Below are positions 50,503-59,568 of a DNA stretch of 64,000 nt, in pieces (the first letter of the stretch is position 1; every line of letters begins with the position of its first letter). The stretch spans positions 93,282-157,281 of IMG/VR virus record IMGVR_UViG_3300020204_000009. One strand, 5' to 3'. The DNA comes from a virus. The notes beneath the pieces are model-generated. The model searched no databases. It was given only the letters and a program-made list of their open reading frames with translations, and was not told where the DNA came from. The position numbers and the translations under genes are program-made.

Positions 50503-52482
50503 ATGCCGAGTAACTGGCTAGTTTTCGACAGAATACGTGCACTTACCCGGCAGCACCGTATTTATCAAGCAGAACGAGTATATCAAGATCAAGCACATCT
50601 TGATCGTTTAACTGCTGGCGGCGAATTTCTTGACTTTAATCAACAAGCCGCTATCCTCGATCAGACCAATCTACAGATTAATAGATTGGAGAGGTATAAA
50701 GATTATGAACAAATGGATCAGACTGGCGAAATCAGCCTTGGTTTAGATTTATATGCCGATGAAGCTAGTTTAGTCGATCCTGAACGAAAACACACATTGA
50801 TTATTCGAGCACGCAATCGGCGGCTGAAGCACGAGCTTGAAGATTTATTCTTCAATACGCTTCGTTGGGACACATTCTGCCGTCCCACAGTCCGATACCT
50901 ATGCAAATATGGTGATTCTCCGTTCGAGGTAATTCTGGACGCTAATCGTTCCGGCGTCTCTGCTCTTAAATTCATGAACGTCTACAATTTCACCAGAATT
51001 GAAACACGATATGGTGATCTTGTTGGATTCTTTTATATGGATGCAATTTGGCCGCGTCCAATGTTTCTTCATCCGTGGCAAGTAATGCATTTGCGGTTGA
51101 CCAGCTTTGAAAACATCTACCATCCATATGGTCGTTCAGTGTTAGATGGCGGACGCAAGGCATTCAAACAATTGCGGCTGATGGAAGATGCTGCGTTGAT
51201 TTACAGAATTACTCGTGCACCGGAGAAACGTAAATTCACTATTCCTGTCGGCATGATTCCGCCAAAAGAAGTGCCGGAATATATGCAGATGATCGCACGG
51301 AATTTCAAACGCCAGCGATTCTATAATCCAACTACCGGCACGTTCGACGAGCGATATTCTCCACTTATTCAAGAAGATGACTTCTTCTTGCCGCGTCGTC
51401 CAGACGGAACTGGTCCGGATGTTGACGTTTTGCCGGGTGCTGAGAACCTCGACCAAATTAAGGATATCGAATATTTCAAGAAGAAAATGGTGTCTCCAAT
51501 GAAAATCCCGTTCGCACGGGTTGGAATTGGGGAGGGGGCTGGCGAAGCCAGTGAAAAATCGCTCTCACAATCACACTCGGAATTTTCGAAAGCTGTTCAA
51601 TGGATACAACGTGAAGTTGCCACCGGATTAACCAAAATTGCTATCATTCACCTCGCGTTACGTGGATATCGTGTCGAAGATCTGCGTGGATTTGAAGTTG
51701 CTCTTACTGCAACTTCTGCGATGGAAGAATTGTATAGAATCGAAACATGGCAAACTCGCGTAGCTGTGATGGCCGATCTCAAGGATTTGGGATGGTTTCC
51801 GAAAGAATGGATTGTGACTCACTTTACCGACTTGTCTCCCGATGAAATTCAAGAATTGAAGGATATGGAGCAGACTGCTACGCAAAGTGGCAGCAGTGGT
51901 GGTGGCTTGGATCTTGGAGTTGGTGATGAAGCACCAACCCCACCAACTGATGCGGCTGATATTCCCACGGATGCGGCTGGTGGTGCTCTAGAAGACGCAG
52001 CGGGTGCTCTGGGGGCTGAAGCTGGTGGAGACACTCCTCCGCCAATTGAAGGATTCGATTATGCTGCTGAGAAACGCTTGATACTTGAACTCCGTAAACA
52101 AGGTCGCATGAATGAAGCCAAAGTTATCGTGGAGCGATGGGCGGCTCGGATAGGTCGATCAGCAGAAAAACCTCTGATTGAACATAGTAGCGGCTACGAT
52201 TACATTTTGGCTTCCAAAGAACTCGATGGGTTATCGGGATCTCCTCCTACCCTTCGTCATGAAGGTAATGGGAAATCACCCTCTACGATTTTGGAAGAAA
52301 TTTACAACCCAAACAAAGATAAAGAGTTACTCGTCGAATGGTCTGTTGACGAAGACACTCGCAATGACGCAATCAAAGAGATTTACGACGTTCTGATGGA
52401 TGGATCGCTAGTAGAATCCGAAGAGGAAGTAACTGAAGTTACCGAAAGCGATCTTCCGTCAGTTGCCGTTAGTGGCCTTTAG
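50503..52482 (+). CDS. Portal protein (gp20-like)
   Basis: 659 residues with TGAGGA before ATG. The N-terminal and wing regions contain GEISLGLDLYADEASLVDPERKH, then FFNTLRWDTFCRPTVRYLCKYGDSPFEV, HPYGRSVLDGGRKAFKQLRLMEDAALIYRITRAPEKRKFTIPVG and KKMVSPMKIPFARVG, the recognisable T4-type portal core. The C-terminal third (about 460-659) is an Ala/Gly/Asp-rich extension not found in T4. It forms the 12-subunit vertex for packaging and neck attachment, and starts the head operon. Confidence 0.88.
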   Translation: MPSNWLVFDRIRALTRQHRIYQAERVYQDQAHLDRLTAGGEFLDFNQQAAILDQTNLQINRLERYKDYEQMDQTGEISLGLDLYADEASLVDPERKHTLIIRARNRRLKHELEDLFFNTLRWDTFCRPTVRYLCKYGDSPFEVILDANRSGVSALKFMNVYNFTRIETRYGDLVGFFYMDAIWPRPMFLHPWQVMHLRLTSFENIYHPYGRSVLDGGRKAFKQLRLMEDAALIYRITRAPEKRKFTIPVGMIPPKEVPEYMQMIARNFKRQRFYNPTTGTFDERYSPLIQEDDFFLPRRPDGTGPDVDVLPGAENLDQIKDIEYFKKKMVSPMKIPFARVGIGEGAGEASEKSLSQSHSEFSKAVQWIQREVATGLTKIAIIHLALRGYRVEDLRGFEVALTATSAMEELYRIETWQTRVAVMADLKDLGWFPKEWIVTHFTDLSPDEIQELKDMEQTATQSGSSGGGLDLGVGDEAPTPPTDAADIPTDAAGGALEDAAGALGAEAGGDTPPPIEGFDYAAEKRLILELRKQGRMNEAKVIVERWAARIGRSAEKPLIEHSSGYDYILASKELDGLSGSPPTLRHEGNGKSPSTILEEIYNPNKDKELLVEWSVDEDTRNDAIKEIYDVLMDGSLVESEEEVTEVTESDLPSVAVSGL

Positions 52483-52604
52483 GATTAAGACTAGCCCACA
52501 CGCATTTGGTCAAAATTAGTAATAGTTAAGCAAGAAACGCTGCTGAACCAGTAGAATCAAAATCTACTATATTAAGGCAACGTGCTGATCTAGGAGCGAA
52601 TTAG

Positions 52605-55600
52605 ATGACATCGAATACAACCGGCCCGGTACGAATTGACAGTCGCAAATTCCTTGGTGCATTGAACGATTCTGCTCAGGCAAAAGTTGCCGTTTTCGAA
52701 GAGCGGATCGAACAAATGGGCCGCTCTGCTGGTAAACAGTGGAGACTAGCTGCTCTTCACGCCAAGCAACTTTATATTGAAGATGTGAATGCGCAACAAT
52801 TCTTCATTGCAGAACACGTCCGCGAGGCCCATGGCAAGGTCACAATCACTAATATTAGACCTCTCGAAATTGTTGAAGAAGAAAAGCAAGGTCTGTTTGC
52901 TGAAACCTGCGAGAAATTGGTTTCGGCAATTGAAGAAAACGACCAAAAGGGCATGCAGGTTTCATTTGACCGCATGAAAGCCCAGCGATTCTCAGGTCGG
53001 GCTGTTCCTTACTCTGGTGCTGTTCGATGCCGAGATGGTGTTCTGCGACGCATCAGTATTCAACCGAACAATGTCAGTCTCGAAAACAATGTGCGGTCAA
53101 AACTGGTCGCTGTGATTGTCGAGAATCTGCGAGATCGCGTTCTTGTCGAGAACGGAACAGTCGTCTCCGGTTCATTCGGCGATGGAGAACCGATCTCGTT
53201 GCCTGTCACGAAATGGGCGGCACGAAAGCTGGTCGCTCGACGGATGATGGAAGCCGCCAAGAATGCATACTGGTCCGAAGGATTCCAAAACCGCGTCTAT
53301 CACGCTGCCAGATTGGTGTCTGAAGCGAAAATCGACGACGCTGTTCAGGCTGTGACACCATTCTTAGAATCGATGGAGGAATTCACACTCCTCAATCGTG
53401 CTCAATTCCAGACATTGGTTGAGAACGCATTGGCTTCGAAAGCGATTTTCAACCAGCAACTGTGTGATGACACCGCTACGCTCTTCTTCAGAACCAATAT
53501 GAAGCTGAGCCGCCGTAAGATTATCGATGAATGGAGAAATATTGCCAAGAAGTCGGAACATCCGGCGTTGATGGAAAATGTGCGGATTCTCGAAGAATCG
53601 AAGAATTTCGAGAGTGCATACCAGAAATTCTTGGCATTGATTTTCGAAACAATTTCAAACCGAGAAGTCGCCGCCGAAGCTTTGGCCACGACTTTGGATG
53701 TCTTGCGAAACAAGACTCCGAAAATTCGGGAGTCGCACGAATTGTCGAGCAAGTTGAGCAGCTTGATCACGCGGTTGAAGGACAAAAACTTCGACGATGC
53801 TGCGATCTATGAAGCCGAGGATTTGATCGCGACAATTCAAGAAGAGCTTGCTGCCGCCGACACACTTCAGGGATTCGATCAAATGCCACCTGGAGGTGGT
53901 CCGGCTGGAAGTGATGCTCTCGATCTTAGTGGCGATCTTGGGGGCGGCGGTGGTGCTCCTGTCATCAATATCAACTCTCCGCTGATTCAAATTGGTGGTC
54001 AGAGTTCTGGCGGTGGTGCCGGTAAACCGGGTGCTGGAGCCGCTGGAGAAGTCCCTCCGCCTTCGCCAGCCGGTGGTGACGAAGATCTGGATGCCCTGTT
54101 GGGTGCTGGCGGTGGTGCTCCTCCGGCTCCGGCCCCTGCTGCTGCTCCTGCTGCTCCTGCTGCTCCTGCTCCGGGTGCTCCTCCGGCTCCGGGCGGTGCT
54201 CCGCCGATGGAAGGCAAGTACAAGAAGAAAAAACCACTATCAGAATCCCGTCCTGTTCATTATGAGATGAAGAAGGACGAAGATGACGATATGCCGTGCG
54301 ATGACGATGAGATTGAGGAAGGCTTAGATCCATATGCTATTCGGCGTGATGAAGGAATCGATCTCTCAGAAGGTGTTCATATCACTGATTACGGCACGCC
54401 GGTAATCACTGATGAAGGAGACCTCGAAAAGATCATCAGAATCATGCAGCGTTTGGCGACCGAAAATCGTCTGTCTGGTAAGCTTCTCGAACAAAGCCTT
54501 CCCAGCATGGCGAAAGCCTCGTTGAAAGCCTTGGGAATGCGAATCCCAGAAGGCAAGATGTCGAGAGCACTGGAACAGGTTGTAACGTGCTTTTTGGAAA
54601 GTGACGACGATAAGGGTGGTCCATTCCCTGGTGCCGCTCCGCCGTTCAAGAAGAGTGGTTCGGACGATTTTGTTTGTGATGATTCTGGCGATTCCGGCGA
54701 TTCCGAGAAGCCATGGGAATCAGATGATTCGGACGATGAGGGTGTGGCCGAAGATCAGTACCGAAGCCCACGAATTACTCCACGCGGATATGGCCGTGCC
54801 AGCGTTGGGAAGACGACCAAGGAAAGCCGCATTAGATGGGGACAGGCACAGAAAGATGCTGTTCTTGGTGAATATGCGGGAGTTCGATTCATCTTCGACC
54901 ATGGTGGCTCTGATGAATCTCTCACTCCTGTCATCTTGAGTGAAGACGGATCGGTTGAAATTCCAATTCCGAAAGCACTTTATGAAAGCGCGTTTGCCGC
55001 TGCGAAGATGAGCTACGGCGATCCGCGTGCATTCACCAAATGGATCAGTGAATCGATTGAGCAATTGCGTCCAATTGATGACGGTGAAGACAATGCCTTA
55101 AACGAGGCCATGGCGAAAATCACGACCGGTCCGGATGGAACGATATCCGTCGAAGTCTCTGATGATATCGATGTTGGAAAACTTGGAGCCGGTGGTGAAG
55201 GCGGCGATGATGGTATGATCGCCGACATGGGCGACTCCATGGATGATATGGGCGATGCCGGTGATGATACTTCCGGAATGTCGCCGGTCGATTCTATCAA
55301 TGCTCCCGGAGATGATGCTGGAGACATGGGTGGCGATGATGATGCCATGCCAGACTTCGAAAATGGCGAAGATTCGATGGATGGAGAAGTCGCTGGTCCA
55401 CCAGAAATGGGAGACGAGGAGGACGAGGAGGAAGAGGAGGAAGTGGAGGAAGAGGACGAAACCGAAGGAATGGTCGAAGATCAGGATGTGACCAGTCCAT
55501 CGAATGCCAAATATACCAAGCACGTAAAGGATAATTTACGTGATATGCCAACTCCGAAGTTGCCGAAGGCCACTGACGACGAGTTAGAGGACATTGGTCC

Positions 55601-55661
55601 GACCGTCAAGAAGGATGATGGCACCGGAACCAAGCCGCCAACGGCGAAAAAGGGAGATTAG
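52605..55661 (+). CDS. Giant prohead core-like protein (gp67/gp68 position)
   Basis: 1018 residues with TAGGAG before ATG. The first ~410 residues are helical (EERIEQMGRSAGKQWRLAALHAKQLY; LARKLVARRM-type helices). About 420-540 is a Gly/Pro/Ala tract. The rest alternates acidic low-complexity stretches (Asp/Glu runs near 930-960) with short helical islands such as LEKIIRIMQRLATENRLSGKLLEQSLPSMAK. The position between portal and protease is that of T4 gp67/gp68, which are small acidic prohead-core proteins. This would be a greatly enlarged counterpart, probably digested by the protease at its many (L/I)xE sites. Inference from position and composition. Confidence 0.6.
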   Translation: MTSNTTGPVRIDSRKFLGALNDSAQAKVAVFEERIEQMGRSAGKQWRLAALHAKQLYIEDVNAQQFFIAEHVREAHGKVTITNIRPLEIVEEEKQGLFAETCEKLVSAIEENDQKGMQVSFDRMKAQRFSGRAVPYSGAVRCRDGVLRRISIQPNNVSLENNVRSKLVAVIVENLRDRVLVENGTVVSGSFGDGEPISLPVTKWAARKLVARRMMEAAKNAYWSEGFQNRVYHAARLVSEAKIDDAVQAVTPFLESMEEFTLLNRAQFQTLVENALASKAIFNQQLCDDTATLFFRTNMKLSRRKIIDEWRNIAKKSEHPALMENVRILEESKNFESAYQKFLALIFETISNREVAAEALATTLDVLRNKTPKIRESHELSSKLSSLITRLKDKNFDDAAIYEAEDLIATIQEELAAADTLQGFDQMPPGGGPAGSDALDLSGDLGGGGGAPVININSPLIQIGGQSSGGGAGKPGAGAAGEVPPPSPAGGDEDLDALLGAGGGAPPAPAPAAAPAAPAAPAPGAPPAPGGAPPMEGKYKKKKPLSESRPVHYEMKKDEDDDMPCDDDEIEEGLDPYAIRRDEGIDLSEGVHITDYGTPVITDEGDLEKIIRIMQRLATENRLSGKLLEQSLPSMAKASLKALGMRIPEGKMSRALEQVVTCFLESDDDKGGPFPGAAPPFKKSGSDDFVCDDSGDSGDSEKPWESDDSDDEGVAEDQYRSPRITPRGYGRASVGKTTKESRIRWGQAQKDAVLGEYAGVRFIFDHGGSDESLTPVILSEDGSVEIPIPKALYESAFAAAKMSYGDPRAFTKWISESIEQLRPIDDGEDNALNEAMAKITTGPDGTISVEVSDDIDVGKLGAGGEGGDDGMIADMGDSMDDMGDAGDDTSGMSPVDSINAPGDDAGDMGGDDDAMPDFENGEDSMDGEVAGPPEMGDEEDEEEEEEVEEEDETEGMVEDQDVTSPSNAKYTKHVKDNLRDMPTPKLPKATDDELEDIGPTVKKDDGTGTKPPTAKKGD

Positions 55662-55664
55662 TGA

Positions 55665-56447
55665 ATGTTGCCTAGCCGTCGATCATATGCCACGCTTATG
55701 GAAGAGCGTGGTTTCCCTGCCATCAATCGGGGATTAATCGCTGAAACTGGTGTTATTCCTACCGGTATGCAGCTTATCCGTGATGTTTTCCCATTCGAAA
55801 TTATTGATCGGAAAGAAACAGTAACGGAAGACGTTAACGGCAAAGAAGTTCCAGTGATGCGAGTCACTGGGCTTTTCCAAATGGGCGACAAAGAGAACGC
55901 CAATCAACGCTTCTATCCAAGCAATGATGTTCTTGCTCCTGCTGTTCGGGGAATTCAAGAAGACGTTTCTCATCGAGCCGTGATGGGTGAATTTGACCAC
56001 CCAGCCGATGCCAAAATCCATCTCGACCGCGTAAGCCATCTGATCACGAAAGTGTGGATGGATGGGAAGAAGGTATTCGGTGAAGCTGAAGTGCTTCACA
56101 AACTGCCTTGCGGTTCATACCTTCGCGGGTTGTTTGAACATAAAGTTCGAGTTGGTATTTCATCCCGTGGTGTGGGTGATATGGAAGTCGCGGAACACCA
56201 TGGACATCAGATTTATCGCGTGATGCCTGGATATTCATTTGTGACGTGGGACGCTGTGGCGGAACCGTCAGTGAATGGGGCAATTCTGCAAATCCAAGAA
56301 AGCCTGAGTCGGCGGTTGAAACCAATTAAGGAATCCCGCAATCGATTCAGTCCGCAAGCATACCAAAATCTCTTGGTTCAAGAGATTGAAAGTTACTTCG
56401 GTTTGGACAAGCGTGGACCAAAGATTCCGAGCCGGTCTCGGAGATAA
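55665..56447 (+). CDS. Prohead maturation protease (gp21-like, peptidase S80)
   Basis: 260 residues with GGGAG before ATG. Catalytic motifs of the family are present: GEFDHP with His112 and VGISSRG with the nucleophile Ser (about 166-167), separated by the expected beta segment LITKVWMDGKKVFGEAEVL. A GLIAE|TG sequence at residues 23-29 fits self-cleavage at the (L/I)xE consensus. It degrades scaffold and trims capsid and internal proteins, which makes it the probable processor of the MKL-type N-termini found elsewhere in the window. Confidence 0.88.
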   Translation: MLPSRRSYATLMEERGFPAINRGLIAETGVIPTGMQLIRDVFPFEIIDRKETVTEDVNGKEVPVMRVTGLFQMGDKENANQRFYPSNDVLAPAVRGIQEDVSHRAVMGEFDHPADAKIHLDRVSHLITKVWMDGKKVFGEAEVLHKLPCGSYLRGLFEHKVRVGISSRGVGDMEVAEHHGHQIYRVMPGYSFVTWDAVAEPSVNGAILQIQESLSRRLKPIKESRNRFSPQAYQNLLVQEIESYFGLDKRGPKIPSRSRR

Positions 56448-56509
56448 CACTAAGTTTTCTATATTCGAGCAAAAATAACTTTCAGCAAGCTCGTGAGGAG
56501 TAGATTGTT

Positions 56510-57229
56510 ATGAACAAGATCAAGACACTCTTGGAAAAGGCAGGTTGCAACCAGGACTTGGTTGGCAGCATCTGCGAGGCCCTTGAGGACTACAAGACAA
56601 CTCTTCGTGAGCAATACGATTCTGACTACCAGAATCGTATCGAGCAGGCTAAGAAAGTCTGCATCGAAGAGACGGAAGCACACAAGAGAGAACTCGCTCG
56701 TCGAGTTCAGATCTTCTGTGAGACGAAAGCTGCTGCGATTGAGGCACAGCTTGCTAAGCAGTCGGCCCTTAGTGAGTCCGAGGCTGTTACCAGGCTTAAG
56801 AACGTTATGTCCCTCCTTGAGGGCATCGAGCCGAATGGTGAGCCAAATGGACAAGCTACAGCCGCGTTGGACAAGGCAAAGCTCAAGATCCAGCAGGTCA
56901 ACGAGGAACGCACTCGTGCAGTCGAAGTTGCCAATCGCCAAGTAGCGATCTCCGAGAAAGCTCTCAAGGAGAATCGACGGTTGGCCGCAGAGAACGCACA
57001 ACTCAAGCAACGCTTGGGTACGGTCTCTGAGTCACGCCAAACACAAGGCGGACGAAAGAGAATTGACGTAAGCCGTACTGCCACTCACCCGGTAACGACT
57101 CGTCAGACGCTCCTCGAAAATCAGGACCGACGCCAGCCACAACGCAAGGCTTCGCCTGTTCAAACCCAACCACAACGTGGGTTTAACATTGGTGACATTG
57201 CCGAGGGTATGGACGAAGACCTGATCTAA
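56510..57229 (+). CDS. Major prohead scaffold protein (gp22-like)
   Basis: 239 residues, GAGGAG site. Almost entirely helical, Glu/Lys/Ala/Gln-rich with coiled-coil heptads, and several (L/I)xE candidate cleavage sites (TLLE, SLLE, TLLE). The C-terminus is basic and ends in a short hydrophobic-acidic tail (FNIGDIAEGMDEDLI) of the type that binds capsid protein. Position between protease and major capsid gene is as in T4. Codon use is like that of the capsid gene, suggesting high expression. Confidence 0.8.
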   Translation: MNKIKTLLEKAGCNQDLVGSICEALEDYKTTLREQYDSDYQNRIEQAKKVCIEETEAHKRELARRVQIFCETKAAAIEAQLAKQSALSESEAVTRLKNVMSLLEGIEPNGEPNGQATAALDKAKLKIQQVNEERTRAVEVANRQVAISEKALKENRRLAAENAQLKQRLGTVSESRQTQGGRKRIDVSRTATHPVTTRQTLLENQDRRQPQRKASPVQTQPQRGFNIGDIAEGMDEDLI

Positions 57230-57272
57230 CCTGTACCTGAATCGAATACTAACCAATAAGGAGTTTTAGCAT

Positions 57273-58892
57273 ATGTTACCAACGCGAAGCAGCCGTACTG
57301 CGGTGTCTGGCAACGCTCGTCGCCGTCATCTGGTTGAAGGTGCGGGAGCCGGTCGCCGTCCAATTACGGAAGAAACCGATTTGCACAAGGCATCAGTTTT
57401 TCACGAGTCCAAGAAGAATGCACTCGTCAAGAAGTGGTCCCCGGTGCTCAGCAAGTGCCGTGAAGTCACGCCGCAGAAATTCGGCTTGATGGCGGCAATT
57501 CTCGAAAACCAGTACAAGCACAACAATCCGGAAAATCGCTCGGTCATCTTCGAAGACCAGACGACAACCGCGAACATCGCCGATTTTACTCGGTTCGCTC
57601 TTCCGCTCATCCGGAAGTCCTATCCGAAGTTGATTGCTGACAATCTCGTCGGCGTTCAACCGATGAGCCAGCCAGCCAGCTTGATCTTCTACATCCGATA
57701 TCGTTACGCTCTCACGAAGGGACAGACGGTTGCCGGAACGCAGATCATGCGTCAGAACACCGCTCAAGGCTCTGCCCGTCAGAACGGTTGGGCACTTGAC
57801 CCGTATTACTCTTCGCAAGAAGTTCGTGGCGAAGACGCGACGATTGTCGGTGGCACAGTGATTTCAGCGACTCTGGCCCATCGCCCGGTTCTCGCTGGAA
57901 CGGTCGTGGTCGAAGCATTCGCCAGCGAAGCCGATGCAGGCCCGAACTGCGATGACGCAGTGCCTTGCTTGCGAGTTACCTTCGATGCGGACGGCAGTCC
58001 CGATACCGTGTTGGTTGGTGACTGCACTGAGTTCACCGCTAACATCTCTGTTGATACGGTTACTGCTGGTGCGACAACCTTCAACCACACAACCGGTGCA
58101 GTTCAGATCACTCTGAGTGCCGGTGTTTTCCCGGGTGGAGCTGTCGCACGGGTGAACTACGAGTACGATCTCGAAGCCAACCCGTTCCAGCCGGAAGTTA
58201 CGTTGAGCATCGACAGCGATTCGGTCGCTGCTATCACCCGCAAGCTGAAGACCTCTTGGTCGCTGGAAGCCGCTCAAGACCTGAAGTCGGTGCACAACAT
58301 CGATGCCGAGAGCACCTTGACGGACTTGATGGCCGACGAAATGGTCGCCGAAATCGACCGCGAAATCATCAACGACTTGATCATTTCCGCCTCGATTCGT
58401 GCTGATCACAACTTCGCGACGGCAGCCGGTGCATCGGTCAACTTCACAGACCGCAACATCGCGTTGATGTACAAGACGCTCGAAGTCGCCAACATCATCC
58501 ACCGCACCACTCTCCGTGGTCCGGCGAACTGGATGGTGATGAGTGCTGACATCTGCTCGAAGTTCGAGCAGTTGAATGACTTCCGTGCATCGGACGCCTT
58601 CACTACAGAAGGTGTGGATGTCGGCATCATGAACGTCGGCACGATCCAAGGCAAGATGCGGATTTACAAAGATCCGCTCTTCCCGAATTGCAAGATCCTG
58701 CTCGGATTTAAGGGCAGCAGCGTTCTGGATGCGGGCTACTTCTACGCCCCATACATTCCGTTGCTCAGCACGCCGACCGTTCTCGATCCAAACAGCTTCA
58801 CGCCGAACAAGGGTATCATGACCCGATACGGCAAGAAGCTCATCGAAGACGGTGGTCTGTACTACGCAACCATCACGGTCTCTAACCTCTAA
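57273..58892 (+). CDS. Major capsid protein (gp23-like)
   Basis: 539 residues with AAGGAG upstream and a strong terminator after. T4 gp23-type features: an N-terminal scaffold-binding segment of about 30 residues with possible protease sites (HLVE|G, PITE|E), then TTANIADFTRFALPLIRKSYPKLIADNLVGVQPMSQPASLIFYIRYRY, the core signature of this HK97-fold family. An inserted beta domain lies about 190-310 (TVVVEAF, LRVTFDADG, TVTAGATTF). Then WSLEAAQDLKSVHNIDAESTLTDLMADEMVAEIDREIINDL and a conserved C-terminus (ANWMVMSADICSKFE, YGKKLIEDGGLYYATI). The GC-ending codons fit maximal expression. Confidence 0.93.
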   Translation: MLPTRSSRTAVSGNARRRHLVEGAGAGRRPITEETDLHKASVFHESKKNALVKKWSPVLSKCREVTPQKFGLMAAILENQYKHNNPENRSVIFEDQTTTANIADFTRFALPLIRKSYPKLIADNLVGVQPMSQPASLIFYIRYRYALTKGQTVAGTQIMRQNTAQGSARQNGWALDPYYSSQEVRGEDATIVGGTVISATLAHRPVLAGTVVVEAFASEADAGPNCDDAVPCLRVTFDADGSPDTVLVGDCTEFTANISVDTVTAGATTFNHTTGAVQITLSAGVFPGGAVARVNYEYDLEANPFQPEVTLSIDSDSVAAITRKLKTSWSLEAAQDLKSVHNIDAESTLTDLMADEMVAEIDREIINDLIISASIRADHNFATAAGASVNFTDRNIALMYKTLEVANIIHRTTLRGPANWMVMSADICSKFEQLNDFRASDAFTTEGVDVGIMNVGTIQGKMRIYKDPLFPNCKILLGFKGSSVLDAGYFYAPYIPLLSTPTVLDPNSFTPNKGIMTRYGKKLIEDGGLYYATITVSNL

Positions 58893-58920
58893 TCGAGACC
58901 ATTCGATCCGCATCAATTCG

Positions 58921-58950
58921 AGTGGCCCGGTTGACAACAACCGGGCCACT
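58921..58950 (+). terminator. Terminator after the major capsid gene
   Basis: A 13-pair perfect stem (58921-58933 with 58938-58950), loop ACAA, followed by TTCGTTT. The core GGCCCGGT/ACCGGGCC is shared with the hairpin at 11228-11261. The stop codon is 29 bases upstream of the stem. Confidence 0.75.
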
Positions 58951-59069
58951 TTCGTTTATATGTATTGAAAAGCGAGGGGCAATTCCCTTGAGAATTATTC
59001 ACGCAAATTTATCTTGGATGTTGCGTGACATCCTGAAAATACGACCTGTTACCCGTATGGAGATGATGC

Positions 59070-59432
59070 ATGAAGAATTGGCTTGTAGCACTGTTAGCCC
59101 TAGTGGGCTGTGCTAGCCTTGCGGGTATTGCAACCGCGAGCGACGTTCAGTTTGTGACCGGTGGGTGCACTTCACCAGTTGTTGTGCAGCAGCAATTTGT
59201 GGCAAGCCCGTTTGTGATGCGATCATTCGTGTCACAGGTATTCGTTGCTGCTCCGGTGGTTCAACAGCAATATCTCGCGGCTCCGATGGTCCAGCATAAA
59301 ATCGTCGCGGCTCCGGTTTTCGTTCAACAGCGATTCGTCGCGGCTCCGGTTTTCGTTCAACAGCGATTCGTCGCGGCTCCGGTGGTTACACGGCGAGTCA
59401 TTCGCCAACGATCGGTCATCAGAGGCTTTTAA
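59070..59432 (+). CDS. Secreted Gln/Val/Phe repeat protein, Planctomycete-like
   Basis: 120 residues with GGAGATGATGC before ATG. A signal peptide (MKNWLVALLALVGCASLAGI..., about 23 residues) is followed almost entirely by repeats of the type (A/S)APVxVQQRFV, ending in basic VTRRVIRQRSVIRG. A 33-base unit is perfectly repeated, so the array has expanded recently. A Cys in the signal region (VGCAS) could mark a lipoprotein. The design resembles secreted repeat proteins of Planctomycetes; the role in the phage is unknown. Confidence 0.75.
   Translation: MKNWLVALLALVGCASLAGIATASDVQFVTGGCTSPVVVQQQFVASPFVMRSFVSQVFVAAPVVQQQYLAAPMVQHKIVAAPVFVQQRFVAAPVFVQQRFVAAPVVTRRVIRQRSVIRGF
59307..59372 (+). repeat. 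Perfect tandem 33-base coding repeat
   Basis: Two identical 33-base units (59307-59339, 59340-59372), each encoding AAPVFVQQRFV. A diverged half unit follows and two older, diverged copies precede. Perfect identity indicates recent duplication or conversion. Confidence 0.9.
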
Positions 59433-59469
59433 GCCTTCGTCCGACGTGAAGAGTGACAGCACTGACGTG

Positions 59470-59494
59470 AGACCCGGCCTAAAATGCCGGGTCT
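59470..59494 (+). terminator. Terminator after the secreted repeat gene
   Basis: AGACCCGGC pairs perfectly with GCCGGGTCT (9 pairs) around a 7-base loop CTAAAAT, followed by TACTGTATTT. It separates the repeat gene from the nuclease operon. Confidence 0.65.
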
Positions 59495-59568
59495 TACTGT
59501 ATTTAGGCATCGTTTGGAAGTATTTAAAATCATGCGAGAGTCCAATCGAGTGCCACACGGATCAAGTT

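Noticed and set aside
54110-54210. Tandem repeat or CRISPR-like array
   Set aside because: Irregular CCTGCTGCT-type codons for an Ala/Pro/Gly linker; no regular spacing or spacers.
57864-58949. Reverse-strand frame of 361 codons opposite the capsid gene
   Set aside because: A shadow of the GC-ending codon bias of a highly expressed gene; it runs through the capsid terminator and has no protein motif.
59245-59568. N-terminal extension of the 59569 gene
   Set aside because: This part is an out-of-frame reading of the Gln/Val repeat gene and crosses a terminator; the extra Ser/Arg/Phe repeats are an artefact.
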